From assembly GCF_001275675.1 (NCBI RefSeq), contig NZ_LITM01000002.1, forward strand, positions 503,257 through 567,256: DNA of 64,000 nt, read 5' to 3'. This DNA is from Lysinibacillus sp. FJAT-14745. Its GTDB lineage: Bacteria; Bacillota; Bacilli; Bacillales_A; Planococcaceae. The position numbers and the translations under genes were made by a program. Below the pieces are notes generated by a model. That model saw nothing but the letters and a program-made list of their open reading frames with translations. It had not been told where the DNA came from and made no database searches. This document shows, piece by piece, positions 25,869-35,150 of this stretch. Within the stretch, counting starts at the first letter, position 1, and each line of letters opens with the position of its first letter.

Positions 25869-25872
25869 TACT

Positions 25873-28137
25873 CTAATTTATAATTTGAAGAAGTTCTATT
25901 ACTTTTTTCTTCGCTTGCTGTAAGCTATCTTGAGCTCCAATACAAGATGGACAGCCAGACTCACAAGCACAGCTCGTTACATGCTCTCGCGTCTTAGTCA
26001 ACAAATCTTCCCATAAATCATATACCTTTTCACTTAATCCAATTCCACCTGGATACTTATCATAAACAAAAAATGTCGGTTGCTCATTATGAGTTGCCTT
26101 TACCTGTGGGACAACTGCTACATCGCTACTATCACATTGAATAAACAATGGTATAAACGCATTCATCGCATATGCAGCTCCTGTCATAGCGTCTGTTAGC
26201 TCCGCCTCCGACCATTTTTCCAGCGCAGTGAATGATAGCCACGAAGAGCTTGTGTGCATTTCATCTGGTGGTAAATGAATAGGTCCAGAACCGATATTAT
26301 CGTGTGTACCGAAGCGTATTTTTTTAAATATCGTTGCCTGTGCGACTAAGCCAACATCACCGAAGCAAATAACCCCACCCTGATAATCTCGGCTCCGATC
26401 TTCCTCTAGCACCTTCATCTCAACTGCTAGATTAGCGTCAGTATAGTAATCAACATCTACTTCTCGTACATACGCTTTCTTTTCTTCCCAATCTAGCTTT
26501 TCGACTTGAAATTGAATGCCCTGATGCAAATAAATTGCCTCTTCATGTAGCAATGTCATCGCACTATGACGATCCATTTCACCAATAACCTTTGTTTGTG
26601 CAGGGATAGTCAAATCAATAATCACAACATTTTCTTGTGAAGCCGAACGAAGACTAATATCATGTGCCGGAAAACGATCACTCATCCAATGCCACTTCTC
26701 AGTCGTTTTAAACACAACGCCTTCCTCCGCTAAATATTCAAGTAACTCTTGAATTTCATATTCACCATACGTATCATGCGAGGAAAATGGTAGCTCAAAC
26801 GCTGCACATTTCAAATGATCCATTAAAATTAGCATATTTTCAGGATAAATACGGGCTTCCTCAGGTGCACTGCCAAGTAAAAAGAGAGGATGGTTCACTA
26901 CGTACTGGTCAAGTGCTGCTGATTGCGCTACATAAATAATTAGCGCCTCGTCCTGACGACGCCCAGCGCGACCTGCTTGTTGCCAAGCACTTGCGATATT
27001 TCCCGGGTAACCTGTCATGATACATGCTTGTAATTGACCTATATCGACGCCCAATTCAAGCGCATTTGTACTAACTACCGTTTGAATAGTACCGTCACGA
27101 AGCCCTCGCTCAATAACACGTCGCTCAGAGGGTAAATAACCACCACGATAACCTCGCACCGATTCATCTAAAAGCTTATTGCGTGTAAGTTCCTTTAAAT
27201 ACGTCACAATCATTTCTACGCGTACACGACTTTTAGCAAAAATAATGGTTTGAATACCTGCTGTATATAATCTTTTCGCAAGGTCACTCACCTCTAAAAC
27301 AGCACTTCGGCGCACGCCAAATGTTTTATGGACAATAGGTGGATTATAAAAAAGAAATGTCTTTTTCCCAACTGGCGCTCCGGAATCGCTGATTAAGGCA
27401 TGGCTTTCATTCGTTAGAGATTCCGCTAACTCTTTTGGATTTTTAATGGTTGCTGATGTACAAATAAAAATCGGCTTACTACCATAAAACTCACAAATAC
27501 GTTTTAATCTTCGAATAACATGCGCAACATGTGAACCGAACACACCTTTATATGTATGCAACTCATCAATGACGATATACTTCAAATTTTCAAATAGTGA
27601 AACCCATTTCGTATGATGTGGCAAAATCCCCGAATGAAGCATATCCGGATTTGTCATCACAATATGCCCTGCCTTACGTACCTTTTGACGAATGCCAGGC
27701 GAAGTGTCCCCATCATATGTATAGCTTAAAATTTCTTCACCGCTTTGTTCGATTAATTCATTTAAATCATTTTTTTGGTCCTGCGCTAAAGCTTTCGTTG
27801 GAAATAAATAAATAGCGCGTGAATTTTTATCTTCTAGTATTTTTTGGAGTACTGGTAAATGGTAGCAATATGATTTTCCAGACGCTGTTGGAGTGACGGC
27901 AGTAAAGGAAACACCCTCCATTGCGTAATCAAACGCCTGACGTTGATGGGTATACAGTTGTTCTATCCCTCTTGTTCGAAGAGCCTTTATAAGTGAAGGA
28001 TGTAAATTTTCTGGGAAAGGTGCATAATTAGCTTCACGCCCTTCAAGCGTTTGCCAGTGTAAAATGCGTTCCTTCAATTCCTCATCATATCTCCACTCGT
28101 TTAATAGTTCACTGATGGTCCTTTTTTTCGATAACAT
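25873..28137 (-). CDS. mrfA: MrfA, DEAD-box-like repair helicase (YprA)
   Basis: A 754-residue superfamily 2 helicase. Q-motif-like YTHQRQAFDYAMEG, Walker A TPTASGKSYCYHLP, motif II DELHTYKG (IVIDELHTY), TSATI, and TNALELGVDIG / QAGRAGRRQDEAL are all present. The C-terminal domain of unknown function (DUF1998) has the metal-binding CACESGCPSCIG set of four cysteines. MrfA is the 3'-5' helicase that acts with exonuclease MrfB in a UvrA-independent mitomycin repair route. The start codon region overlaps yppE by 29 bases, so the two are cotranslated. Confidence 0.93.
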   Translation of the reverse strand: MLSKKRTISELLNEWRYDEELKERILHWQTLEGREANYAPFPENLHPSLIKALRTRGIEQLYTHQRQAFDYAMEGVSFTAVTPTASGKSYCYHLPVLQKILEDKNSRAIYLFPTKALAQDQKNDLNELIEQSGEEILSYTYDGDTSPGIRQKVRKAGHIVMTNPDMLHSGILPHHTKWVSLFENLKYIVIDELHTYKGVFGSHVAHVIRRLKRICEFYGSKPIFICTSATIKNPKELAESLTNESHALISDSGAPVGKKTFLFYNPPIVHKTFGVRRSAVLEVSDLAKRLYTAGIQTIIFAKSRVRVEMIVTYLKELTRNKLLDESVRGYRGGYLPSERRVIERGLRDGTIQTVVSTNALELGVDIGQLQACIMTGYPGNIASAWQQAGRAGRRQDEALIIYVAQSAALDQYVVNHPLFLLGSAPEEARIYPENMLILMDHLKCAAFELPFSSHDTYGEYEIQELLEYLAEEGVVFKTTEKWHWMSDRFPAHDISLRSASQENVVIIDLTIPAQTKVIGEMDRHSAMTLLHEEAIYLHQGIQFQVEKLDWEEKKAYVREVDVDYYTDANLAVEMKVLEEDRSRDYQGGVICFGDVGLVAQATIFKKIRFGTHDNIGSGPIHLPPDEMHTSSSWLSFTALEKWSEAELTDAMTGAAYAMNAFIPLFIQCDSSDVAVVPQVKATHNEQPTFFVYDKYPGGIGLSEKVYDLWEDLLTKTREHVTSCACESGCPSCIGAQDSLQQAKKKVIELLQIIN

Positions 28138-28495
28138 CTGTTTCTATCTCCTTCACTAGCCGTTCAAAAATTTTTAACGTATACGAGGTTGAATGAATCG
28201 CATCTAAAAAACGCTTTTTACTCGTTTCTTTATAAAAGGATTGCACAACAAATTGCTCCATCGATTCTACCGCTGAAGCAATTTGTTGTGTATGCATATA
28301 TTTTGGTCGATTTTTTTGAATCCACTCATTCGCCTCTTGCTGCCATTCCTTTAAAAGCTGGTGAATGACATCAGCGTATGGCTTAACCTCAACAAAAAAG
28401 TCTGGCGTACGATTCTCCTCACGCATTTGCCAGAAGCGTGAAACACATTTATCACATTCATCTATTAATTTGGAAGTTTGCTGTATTAATAACAA
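28109..28495 (-). CDS. yppE: YppE-family protein (DUF1798)
   Basis: A 128-residue, mainly helical protein of unknown function. It matches the YppE/DUF1798 family in length, helix pattern (CDKCVSRFWQMREENRTPDFFVEVKPYADVIHQLLKEW) and its position directly upstream of the mrfA-type helicase. TTG at 28495 follows GAGGTG with five-base spacing. It overlaps mrfA by 29 bases, so a role connected with that repair gene is possible but unproven. No catalytic motif is visible. Confidence 0.8.
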   Translation of the reverse strand: MLLIQQTSKLIDECDKCVSRFWQMREENRTPDFFVEVKPYADVIHQLLKEWQQEANEWIQKNRPKYMHTQQIASAVESMEQFVVQSFYKETSKKRFLDAIHSTSYTLKIFERLVKEIETDVIEKKDHQ

Positions 28496-29069
28496 TTTTG
28501 CACCTCATTTCATCAATGAAGGTTCATCACCATAACGTAAGATTGACTCCGTTCCACCTGTGCACTTTCCTAAGGGCGTCCGATAAGTCGCTTAGCAACA
28601 ACAACGTCTGTGCGAAAGCGTAGCGGCGGCAACAACAGGGGTCTGTGCGAAAGCCTTAACCTATTACATGTCACACGTTTCAACACAACTTTTGGTGATG
28701 AACCTTAAAATTTTATCGTATTTAGGTTGAATCCATCCTTAAAATGAAAATTCATCTGCATTTACGTTAACGCATAGTATCATTTTAAGCTAATTTTTCG
28801 AACCTACTAACATTCGTTCTACCTAAAAAAATAGTCTACTAAATTATTTATGTTATATGAGTAATTTCACTCCCAATGATGTATAAAAGCTTTATTTATG
28901 GCTCATCCAATATGCTTAAATAATCGGCATATCTTTTGAGAAAATGACATCCCTAGCTTTTGATGATGAGTTCTATTCAAGATACATCACTCATTATGGT
29001 AGATAATGTATGAAAAATACTCATATTGGGTTATTTAAATTGCATATGAGATAAGTGTACCAAAGTCTA
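28496..29069. other. Gene-free region with GC-rich hairpin repeats
   Basis: About 570 bases without a supported gene. Between 28560 and 28660 there is a GC-richer insert with two copies of GTCTGTGCGAAAGC (28606 and 28641) and the GAAAGCGTAGCG motif also found at 59981 and 60961. The rest (28660-29069) is AT-rich and shows nothing recognisable. Confidence 0.5.
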
Positions 29070-29264
29070 TCATTTTTCACTACTAATAGGCGAACAAGCA
29101 TTCTTTACTTGCCAGTTCTTTTCTGCTAAGCTTACTTTCTGGCTAACAGATTTGAGCTGCATAAAAAAATTCATGCTTTGAGCATTGTTTTCCAAAGACA
29201 CTCTCGTTAACAGTAATTGATTGACTAGATCCAACTGCGCAACTAATTGTTTTAACTTGTTCAA
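29070..29264 (-). CDS. Small hypothetical protein (64 aa)
   Basis: A 64-residue protein I do not recognise. It is supported by an excellent ribosome site: AAAGGAGG with seven bases before TTG at 29264. The sequence is helical and leucine-rich (NKLKQLVAQLDLVNQLLLTRVSLENNAQSMNFFMQL...) with a heptad-like pattern, a single cysteine and no membrane segment. It sits alone between yppE and the divergently read recU, where Bacillus relatives also carry short ypp genes. Another overlapping frame (29143-29331) has no ribosome site. Confidence 0.55.
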   Translation of the reverse strand: MNKLKQLVAQLDLVNQLLLTRVSLENNAQSMNFFMQLKSVSQKVSLAEKNWQVKNACSPISSEK

Positions 29265-29688
29265 AATAACGCCTCCTTTGCTTTAATTTATGTATTCCTC
29301 GCATGTATAAAATTACCTTCATGCGTGACAAAATAAGCGTAAGTTAGCTGAAAGAAGAAGTATTTCGATAAATTTTAATTGAACTAATCTATTAAATTTC
29401 GTCCACTACAAAATCGTCTATCAAGTAAAAGCTAACGTGGAGTACAGTTTTTTCTCTAAATTTGCTTGGGAATTTCATCAGTTATTTTGACGATTCGCGT
29501 GAAAGAACTAGGTATATTACATGAGATTTTTCGACTTTAAGAGGCGAAAATTGCTTAAAGACCATTTTTTATTGGTAATTTCAACCATCAAAAATCTAGC
29601 ATCAATCATACTATTAATGGAACTGGAGAACTGCTTCTTAATCATGGTAAACTATTGTATAATAGCAGTATTATAGAGGGTGAACTTA

Positions 29689-30339
29689 GTGACAATTCGT
29701 TATCCGAACGGGAAATTGTATTCCCCTAATCCAACTGTTCAAAAGACAGCAAAAAAGGGAAAGGACAAAGATTATTCTTTTAGTAATCGAGGAAAAACAC
29801 TAGAAGATGAAATTAATGAAGCGAACGATTATTATGTAAAAAGGCGACTTGCTATCATTCATAAGAAACCTGTTCCCGTGCAAATCGTCAAAGTAGAGTA
29901 CCCATCACGAAGTGCTGCAGTTATTCGTGAGGCTTATTTCCGAACACCCTCGACAACAGATTACAATGGTGTTTGGAACGGGCACTATATTGATTTTGAT
30001 GCAAAGGAAACTGCTTCAAAATCCAGTTTTCCCCTAAAGAATATTCACGTACATCAAATGACACATATGCAGCAAGTGACGGAACAAAATGGTGTGGCTT
30101 TTATTATCGTTCGTTTCTCAGCCTTTGAACGATATTTTATTGTGCCATACGATGTTTTACAAAAGGCCTGGCTAGCGATGGAAAACGGTGAACGTAAATC
30201 GATTCCCTTTTCAACTATAGAAAAGGAAGCTTTTGAAATTCCTACAAGCTATTATCCACGGATCGATTATTTACCGATTATCCAACAGCTAATAGAAGCA
30301 AAAAGCCATGGTTCTGAAAGTGAGGAGATAGTAGAATGA
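29689..30339 (+). CDS. recU: RecU Holliday-junction resolvase
   Basis: A 216-residue nuclease that cleaves Holliday junctions and aids chromosome segregation. SNRGKTLEDEINEANDYYVKRRLAIIHKKPVPVQIVKVEYP, EAYFRTPSTTDYNGVWNGHYIDFDAKET (catalytic Asp and Glu-x-Lys) and SFPLKNIHVHQ are typical. GTG at 29689 is preferred because AGAGGG is eight bases upstream and MTIRYPNG matches the Bacillus N-terminus; a GTG nine bases earlier lies in the ribosome site. TATAAT at 29658-29663 is a likely -10 box. It overlaps ponA by four bases (ATGA), the same operon as in Bacillus. Confidence 0.95.
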   Translation: MTIRYPNGKLYSPNPTVQKTAKKGKDKDYSFSNRGKTLEDEINEANDYYVKRRLAIIHKKPVPVQIVKVEYPSRSAAVIREAYFRTPSTTDYNGVWNGHYIDFDAKETASKSSFPLKNIHVHQMTHMQQVTEQNGVAFIIVRFSAFERYFIVPYDVLQKAWLAMENGERKSIPFSTIEKEAFEIPTSYYPRIDYLPIIQQLIEAKSHGSESEEIVE

Positions 30340-33110
30340 CTGAACGTCGTGCGACACGCGGTGAGCATCAAAAGGCTCTCGCTCAAAAAAATAAAAAAAG
30401 CGCTCCGAAACCATCGAAGAAAAAATGGTTCAAGCGCATTACGTTAACACTTGTAGCTATTATAGCTGCATGTTTTATTGGAGGTGCTGGGTTATTCGCC
30501 TATTATGCAAGTACCGCACCAAAACTAGATGAAAACTTACTGAAGGACCCCGTTTCCTCAGAGTTCTATGATAAAAACGGTGATATATTTGCAACAATTG
30601 GTGCAGAAAACCGTAAATATGTAAAATATGAAGATATACCACAGGATATGATTAACGCTATCCTTGCAACGGAAGATGTACGCTTTTTCGAACACGGTGG
30701 TATGGATTTTTATCGCCTCGGTGGTGCCATACTTGCTAACTTCCGTGATGGCTTCGGGGCACAAGGGGCCTCTACATTAACACAGCAAGTTGTCAAAAAC
30801 TCATTTTTACAAAATGAGAAAAAATTAAAACGTAAGGCACAGGAAGCTTGGCTTTCCTTCCAATTAGAACGTAAATATTCAAAAGAAGAAATTTTTGAAA
30901 TGTACTTTAACAAAATGCTGATGTCAGGTCGTGTTTATGGCTTCGGAACAGCAGCCCAATATTTCTATGGTAAAGAGCTAAAAGATTTAACTTTAGATGA
31001 AGAAGCATTACTTGCAGGTTTAGTACAACGTCCAAATGCTTACAATCCATTGAAAAATCCTGAACTTGCAGAAAAACGTCGTAATACGGTTCTAGGATTA
31101 ATGTATCAACATGGTAAAATTACAAAAGCTCAGATGGAGGAAGCGAAGAAAGTAAACATTCAAGCTGGTTTAGCTGACGACGCAACACGTCAAAAATTTT
31201 CTGGCTCTAAATATGATGCCTTCCTTGATGTCGTTATTAATGAGCTAGAGAAAAACGGTGATGGTAGTGCAATGGCGGAAGGAATTAAAGTCTATACTAC
31301 ACTTGATCCGAAAGCACAACAAACTGTTGAAAACATTATGAATGATGACAGCAATTTCCCAACAAAAAAGATTCAATCAGGTGTGGCTGTCATTGATACG
31401 AAAACTGGTCAAATTCAAGCAATCGGTGGCGGGCGCCATTACGGGGCTGCACGTGGTTACAACTATGCATATGACTTACACCATCAACCAGGCTCAACAA
31501 TGAAGCCATTACTAGATTATGGACCAGCAATCGAAAATTTAAAATGGTCAACAGGTCAAACACTTGTGGATGAACCTATGAACTACACTAGTTCGAAACA
31601 AACCATCACCAACTGGGATAATAAATATATGGGAGCAATAACAGCACGTAAAGCTTTATATGCTTCACGTAACGTTCCAGCTGTTAAAGCATTAAAAGAG
31701 GTTGGTATTGATAAAGCACAAGAATTTGTTGGTCGTTTAGGTATTAATGCTAAAAATGTTTATGAATCTGATGCGATTGGTGGTGGGGATATAACGTTGT
31801 CTCCTACTCAAATGGCAGCTTCCTATGCAGCATTTGGGAATAATGGTGTTTACACTGATCCTTATTCGATTACAAAAATCGTTTACCGTGATGGTAAAAC
31901 AACAAAAGACTACACACCAGAGCCAACTGTAGCAATGAGTGATTATACAGCTTATATGGTGACAGATATGTTACGTGACGTTGTCGGCAATAAGCCTGAT
32001 GCATCAGGTACTGCAGCCAATGTATCTGGGTTAGATATCGCAGGTAAAACAGGTACAACAAACTATTCTAGCGCTGATTTTAACAAGCATAATTTACCGG
32101 ATACAAGTGTGCCGGATTCATGGTTCGCTGGTTACACATCAAACTATTCGATCGCTATTTGGAGTGGTTATGAAAAACACTTTGATCCAATTACAACTTG
32201 GGATGAACGTCGTTTACCACAACATTTATTTAAACAGATTATGAAAGATATTTCGGCGAATGTTGAAACACCACGTTTCAAAAAACCAAACTCAGTTGTG
32301 GAAGCTACAATTGAAGCAGGTACAAAGCCGCTTAAATTAGCAAGTGATTTTACTCCAAGTGAGAAACGTCGTACAGAACTATTTGTACGTGGTACAGAGC
32401 CTAAGGAAGTTTCAAATGAATACGCAATGCCAGAACTTTCTTCACCATACAATGTAAGTGCAAGCCTTGATACAGAAGGTCAATCTATCAATATTTCTTG
32501 GGAGCATGATGCCATGCTTAATCCGGATACAAATGAACCGCTACCAACTACCTTCGAGGTATCCGCTACAAAAGAAGGTGGAGAAACTATTTCTCTTGGT
32601 AAAACGGATAACAAAGGCTTAACAATTAGCAACAAACAACTGGAAGATGGCAAATACACGATTTCTGTTGTAGCAGTTGTAGATGGTACACGTAGTAAAC
32701 CAGGGACAACTTCCTTCCAAGTAACAGGTACGACTGATGAAAATAAAGAGCCAGATACTCCAGATAAACCGGATGTTGAGGAACCATCGGCACCTGATCA
32801 AAATGGCAACAACGGAGACAACGGTAACCACAACGGTAACGGAAATGGTAACAATGGTAACCACAACGGTAACGGTAACGGAAATGGTAACAGTGGCAAT
32901 AACGGTAACAGTGGCAACAATGGCAATAACGGTAACGGTGGTAACAATGGTAACAATGGCAATGGTAACGCTGGTGGGAATGGTAACAGCGGCAATACAG
33001 GAAATAACGGTACCCCCCCAGGTAACAATGGCAACAATAATGGTAGCAAGCCACCAACAACGCCAACTGAACCAACCGTACCAGATGATGGTACTGGTAG
33101 TACTGAATAA
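30336..33110 (+). CDS. ponA: Penicillin-binding protein 1A/1B (class A)
   Basis: A 924-residue bifunctional peptidoglycan synthase. A cationic cytoplasmic tail (1-33) and one membrane helix (about 34-58) lead to the GT51 glycosyltransferase (EDVRFFEHGGMDFYRLG, QGASTLTQQVVKN). The transpeptidase keeps PGSTMKP (SxxK), SRN and AGKTGTT (KTG). An Ig/FN3-like domain (about 705-795) and a tail of about 100 residues made almost only of Asn and Gly (GNNGNHNGNGNGN type), ending in Pro/Thr, follow. Bacillus PBP1 also has an Asn-rich tail, so this is a family habit in an extended form. ATG overlaps recU. GpsB at 23782 is its known partner. Confidence 0.96.
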   Translation: MTERRATRGEHQKALAQKNKKSAPKPSKKKWFKRITLTLVAIIAACFIGGAGLFAYYASTAPKLDENLLKDPVSSEFYDKNGDIFATIGAENRKYVKYEDIPQDMINAILATEDVRFFEHGGMDFYRLGGAILANFRDGFGAQGASTLTQQVVKNSFLQNEKKLKRKAQEAWLSFQLERKYSKEEIFEMYFNKMLMSGRVYGFGTAAQYFYGKELKDLTLDEEALLAGLVQRPNAYNPLKNPELAEKRRNTVLGLMYQHGKITKAQMEEAKKVNIQAGLADDATRQKFSGSKYDAFLDVVINELEKNGDGSAMAEGIKVYTTLDPKAQQTVENIMNDDSNFPTKKIQSGVAVIDTKTGQIQAIGGGRHYGAARGYNYAYDLHHQPGSTMKPLLDYGPAIENLKWSTGQTLVDEPMNYTSSKQTITNWDNKYMGAITARKALYASRNVPAVKALKEVGIDKAQEFVGRLGINAKNVYESDAIGGGDITLSPTQMAASYAAFGNNGVYTDPYSITKIVYRDGKTTKDYTPEPTVAMSDYTAYMVTDMLRDVVGNKPDASGTAANVSGLDIAGKTGTTNYSSADFNKHNLPDTSVPDSWFAGYTSNYSIAIWSGYEKHFDPITTWDERRLPQHLFKQIMKDISANVETPRFKKPNSVVEATIEAGTKPLKLASDFTPSEKRRTELFVRGTEPKEVSNEYAMPELSSPYNVSASLDTEGQSINISWEHDAMLNPDTNEPLPTTFEVSATKEGGETISLGKTDNKGLTISNKQLEDGKYTISVVAVVDGTRSKPGTTSFQVTGTTDENKEPDTPDKPDVEEPSAPDQNGNNGDNGNHNGNGNGNNGNHNGNGNGNGNSGNNGNSGNNGNNGNGGNNGNNGNGNAGGNGNSGNTGNNGTPPGNNGNNNGSKPPTTPTEPTVPDDGTGSTE

Positions 33111-33113
33111 AAT

Positions 33114-33147
33114 AAAGCAGAGTAGCTCAACGCTACTCTGCTTTTTT
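33114..33147 (+). terminator. Terminator of recU-ponA
   Basis: GCAGAGTAGC (33117-33126)-TCAAC-GCTACTCTGC (33132-33141) flanked by A and T runs, four bases after the ponA stop. Confidence 0.9.
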
Positions 33148-33228
33148 GTTGTTAAAAAACTATATGTGCGGGTATTTGATGGTTGAAAGGCTTCCACTGC
33201 CTACGTTTGTTGCTGTTGCTTCGCTTAA

Positions 33229-33260
33229 AAGCAGAGTAGCTTAACGCTCCCCTGCTTTTA
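33229..33260 (-). terminator. Terminator of the asnS-ypoC side, overlapping the ypoC stop
   Basis: An imperfect repeat of the ponA terminator about 110 bases away. AAAAGCAGAGTAGC-TTAAC-GCTCCCCTGCTTTTA pairs with two mismatches and includes the last codons and stop of ypoC. It looks like a second copy of the same hairpin adapted to the opposite strand. Confidence 0.6.
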
Positions 33261-33588
33261 TCTTTCCGTCTGTATTATTTTTTGCAGCCTGCAAACGTAA
33301 CCGTGCTGCTCGTTTTTTTGTTTCCTTAAATAATTCATCGAGCTGACGATAACAGGCATATTGACCAGGCTTTGCTTTTATAAAGGTTAACCGTTCGACA
33401 CCGTTAATGGGGAATACTTCTTCGCCTGCTTCTTGCACTAAGCGCTCAAACAATAATATGGCCGTTTCCATCAATCCTTTTGCTTCACCATTCCTTGCAT
33501 CATGAGCTGCATGAATTTTGGCCTCTAGTTCTGTCCACTCTGCAAACCAAGCATCCATTTTTTCCTTTTCGATTGCCTCTACATTCAC
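33241..33588 (-). CDS. ypoC: YpoC-family protein
   Basis: A 115-residue protein matching YpoC by position (directly downstream of nth, convergent with ponA), length and sequence features (WFAEWTELEAKIHAAHDARNGEAKGLMETAILLFERLV, then FPINGVERLTFIKAKPGQYACYRQLDELFKE). It is predominantly helical with no known catalytic motif, and its function is unknown. GTG at 33588 overlaps the nth stop, so translation is coupled. The last codons lie inside a hairpin terminator. Confidence 0.82.
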   Translation of the reverse strand: MNVEAIEKEKMDAWFAEWTELEAKIHAAHDARNGEAKGLMETAILLFERLVQEAGEEVFPINGVERLTFIKAKPGQYACYRQLDELFKETKKRAARLRLQAAKNNTDGKIKAGER

Positions 33589-34247
33589 GCTTCCTTCACC
33601 TGCCCTTTTTTTAAACGCTTTTGCCCTTCTCTACAATCATTAAGTAAAGGGCATGTGTGACAGCCAGGATTTTGAGCTTTACAATGATAACGACCGAAGA
33701 AAATTAGCTGATGATGCGTTTTCGACCACTTGTCCATCGGTGTTTTTTTCATAATTGTTTCTTCGACTTCAAGCACTGAATCCTTCCAGCGACACAGCCC
33801 TAATCGTTTAGACACACGCTCTACATGTGTATCCACTGCAAGTGCAGGAATATCAAAAGCTACAGACAACACGACATTAGCCGTCTTACGACCAACACCG
33901 GGCAATGTGACTAGTGCTTCTCGGCTTGCTGGTATTTCGCCCTCGTATTCCTCTAATAGCCTTTGGCATAATGCTTGAATATTCTTTGCCTTATTTCGAT
34001 ACAAGCCAATGGAGCGAATGTCCTGTTGCAGCTCCTCTAGGGATATAGCTAAATAATCTTCTGGCTTTTTATATTTTTGAAACAATGTTTTCGTTACTTT
34101 GTTTACAAGTACATCCGTACACTGTGCCGATAATAACGTAGCAATAGTCAGCTCAAACGGATTGTCATGCACTAGCTCACAATGTGCATCAGGAAACATA
34201 CGATCCATTTCCGCTAGACAATGCTCCCATTGTGTTTTTGTTAACAT
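33585..34247 (-). CDS. nth: Endonuclease III
   Basis: A 220-residue DNA glycosylase/AP lyase that removes oxidised pyrimidines. The helix-hairpin-helix LVTLPGVGRKTANVVLSVAF carries the catalytic Lys (GRKTA), and the catalytic Asp is in LAVDTHVERVSKRLGL. The C-terminal iron-sulfur loop has four cysteines spaced as CKAQNPGCHTCPLLNDC. Length is normal. ATG at 34247 with a G-rich ribosome site; 12 bases after dnaD. It is in the conserved dnaD-nth-ypoC order. Confidence 0.96.
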   Translation of the reverse strand: MLTKTQWEHCLAEMDRMFPDAHCELVHDNPFELTIATLLSAQCTDVLVNKVTKTLFQKYKKPEDYLAISLEELQQDIRSIGLYRNKAKNIQALCQRLLEEYEGEIPASREALVTLPGVGRKTANVVLSVAFDIPALAVDTHVERVSKRLGLCRWKDSVLEVEETIMKKTPMDKWSKTHHQLIFFGRYHCKAQNPGCHTCPLLNDCREGQKRLKKGQVKEA

Positions 34248-34259
34248 ATCGGATGCCCC

Positions 34260-34988
34260 CTATTCTCTTTCTTCTAACCAATTATAAAATGGTACTTTAT
34301 TTGTCGACTGCGTTTCTTGCTGCATTGTACGGACTGGTGGTCTGTTAAATGTTTGTTTTTCACGGAACTGCTCGCTTTGCTTCTGTGCAGCCTGTGGTGT
34401 CGTAATATTTTTCTTTTTCCACTCTAATAATATTCGATCAATATAACGAATACTTAGCTTGCCAGCAAACACAGCCTCCTTAAGCGCCTCCTTAATAAGC
34501 GCTGGACTGTGCTTATCCTCATCTAGCCAAGACCCGATTTTTTCTAGCTCTAAAGGAGATAAAAGACGCCCCATTTCCTCTTCAAATAACCGGAATATTT
34601 CACCCTCTTCTTGTCGAAGTGATGCTGCTGATTTTTGATGTTCCTTCATTTCAATCATCTGCATAATACGCTCCCAAAGTGGATATACCGAATATTTTTC
34701 ACATAATTTGCCACTTGCATCAACGTCGCTTGTTATTTCAAGGAAACCTTTTTGCATTAATCGCTGTAGACGTGAAGTAACGTCATTGCCAGGCATTGTG
34801 AGACGATTCATCAAATCATTAGGCGTTGGAAAATCATTACCCTCCATATGGAACGCAAGTAAATGCATAACAATAAGTGCCTCATCATCCTCAATATTTA
34901 ACTCCTTATAAAACTGAAAAAAAAGCTGAGGGATTTGAATCATTCTCTGCTCAGTCCATGTACGGAGTCGATTATTATTTGTGCTCAT
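34260..34988 (-). CDS. dnaD: DnaD primosome protein
   Basis: A 242-residue replication-restart and initiation protein that helps load the replicative helicase with DnaB and DnaI. The N-terminal winged-helix domain (about 10-100, FQFYKELNIEDDEALIVMHLLAF, GNDVTSRLQRLMQKGFLEI) is followed by the DnaD/DnaB2 domain (about 125-200), including IRYIDRILLEWKKKNI with the YxxxIxxxW signature. ATG at 34988 is chosen since AAAGGAGTCAAG precedes it. An ATG eight codons earlier has no ribosome site. It lies between asnS and nth as in Bacillus. Confidence 0.94.
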   Translation of the reverse strand: MSTNNNRLRTWTEQRMIQIPQLFFQFYKELNIEDDEALIVMHLLAFHMEGNDFPTPNDLMNRLTMPGNDVTSRLQRLMQKGFLEITSDVDASGKLCEKYSVYPLWERIMQMIEMKEHQKSAASLRQEEGEIFRLFEEEMGRLLSPLELEKIGSWLDEDKHSPALIKEALKEAVFAGKLSIRYIDRILLEWKKKNITTPQAAQKQSEQFREKQTFNRPPVRTMQQETQSTNKVPFYNWLEERE

Positions 34989-35021
34989 ATTATACTTGAC
35001 TCCTTTTTCCATCGTAAGTAG

Positions 35022-35055
35022 AAAAGCCGCGTAGACATATAACTACGCGACTTTT
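35022..35055 (-). terminator. Terminator after asnS
   Basis: Minus-strand AAAAGTCGCGTAG-TTATATGT-CTACGCGGCTTTT, a 13-bp stem with one G-T pair and a T tail, between asnS and dnaD. The neighbouring stretch 35090-35114 contains the GTACC/GGTAC hairpin described in the findings. Confidence 0.8.
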
Positions 35056-35150
35056 AATTTTAACTGCTTTAAAGGGCAGTAATTTATCTGTACCGAAAGC
35101 GAAGCGTTAGGTACAAGTCTCCCGCCTCAACTTTCAGCGAGAATTGTTGC

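Noticed and set aside
29143-29331. Alternative 62-codon minus-strand frame near recU
   Set aside because: It overlaps the 64-residue frame at 29070-29264, which has the AAAGGAGG site; this one has none.
32800-33000. CRISPR-like array
   Set aside because: The short GGTAAC/AATGGC repeats are in-frame codons of a low-complexity protein tail, with no spacer structure. No cas genes are in the window.
32619-33197. Three long open frames on both strands over the ponA tail
   Set aside because: They are by-products of the Asn/Gly codon repeat in ponA (no stop codons in any frame); none has a ribosome site.
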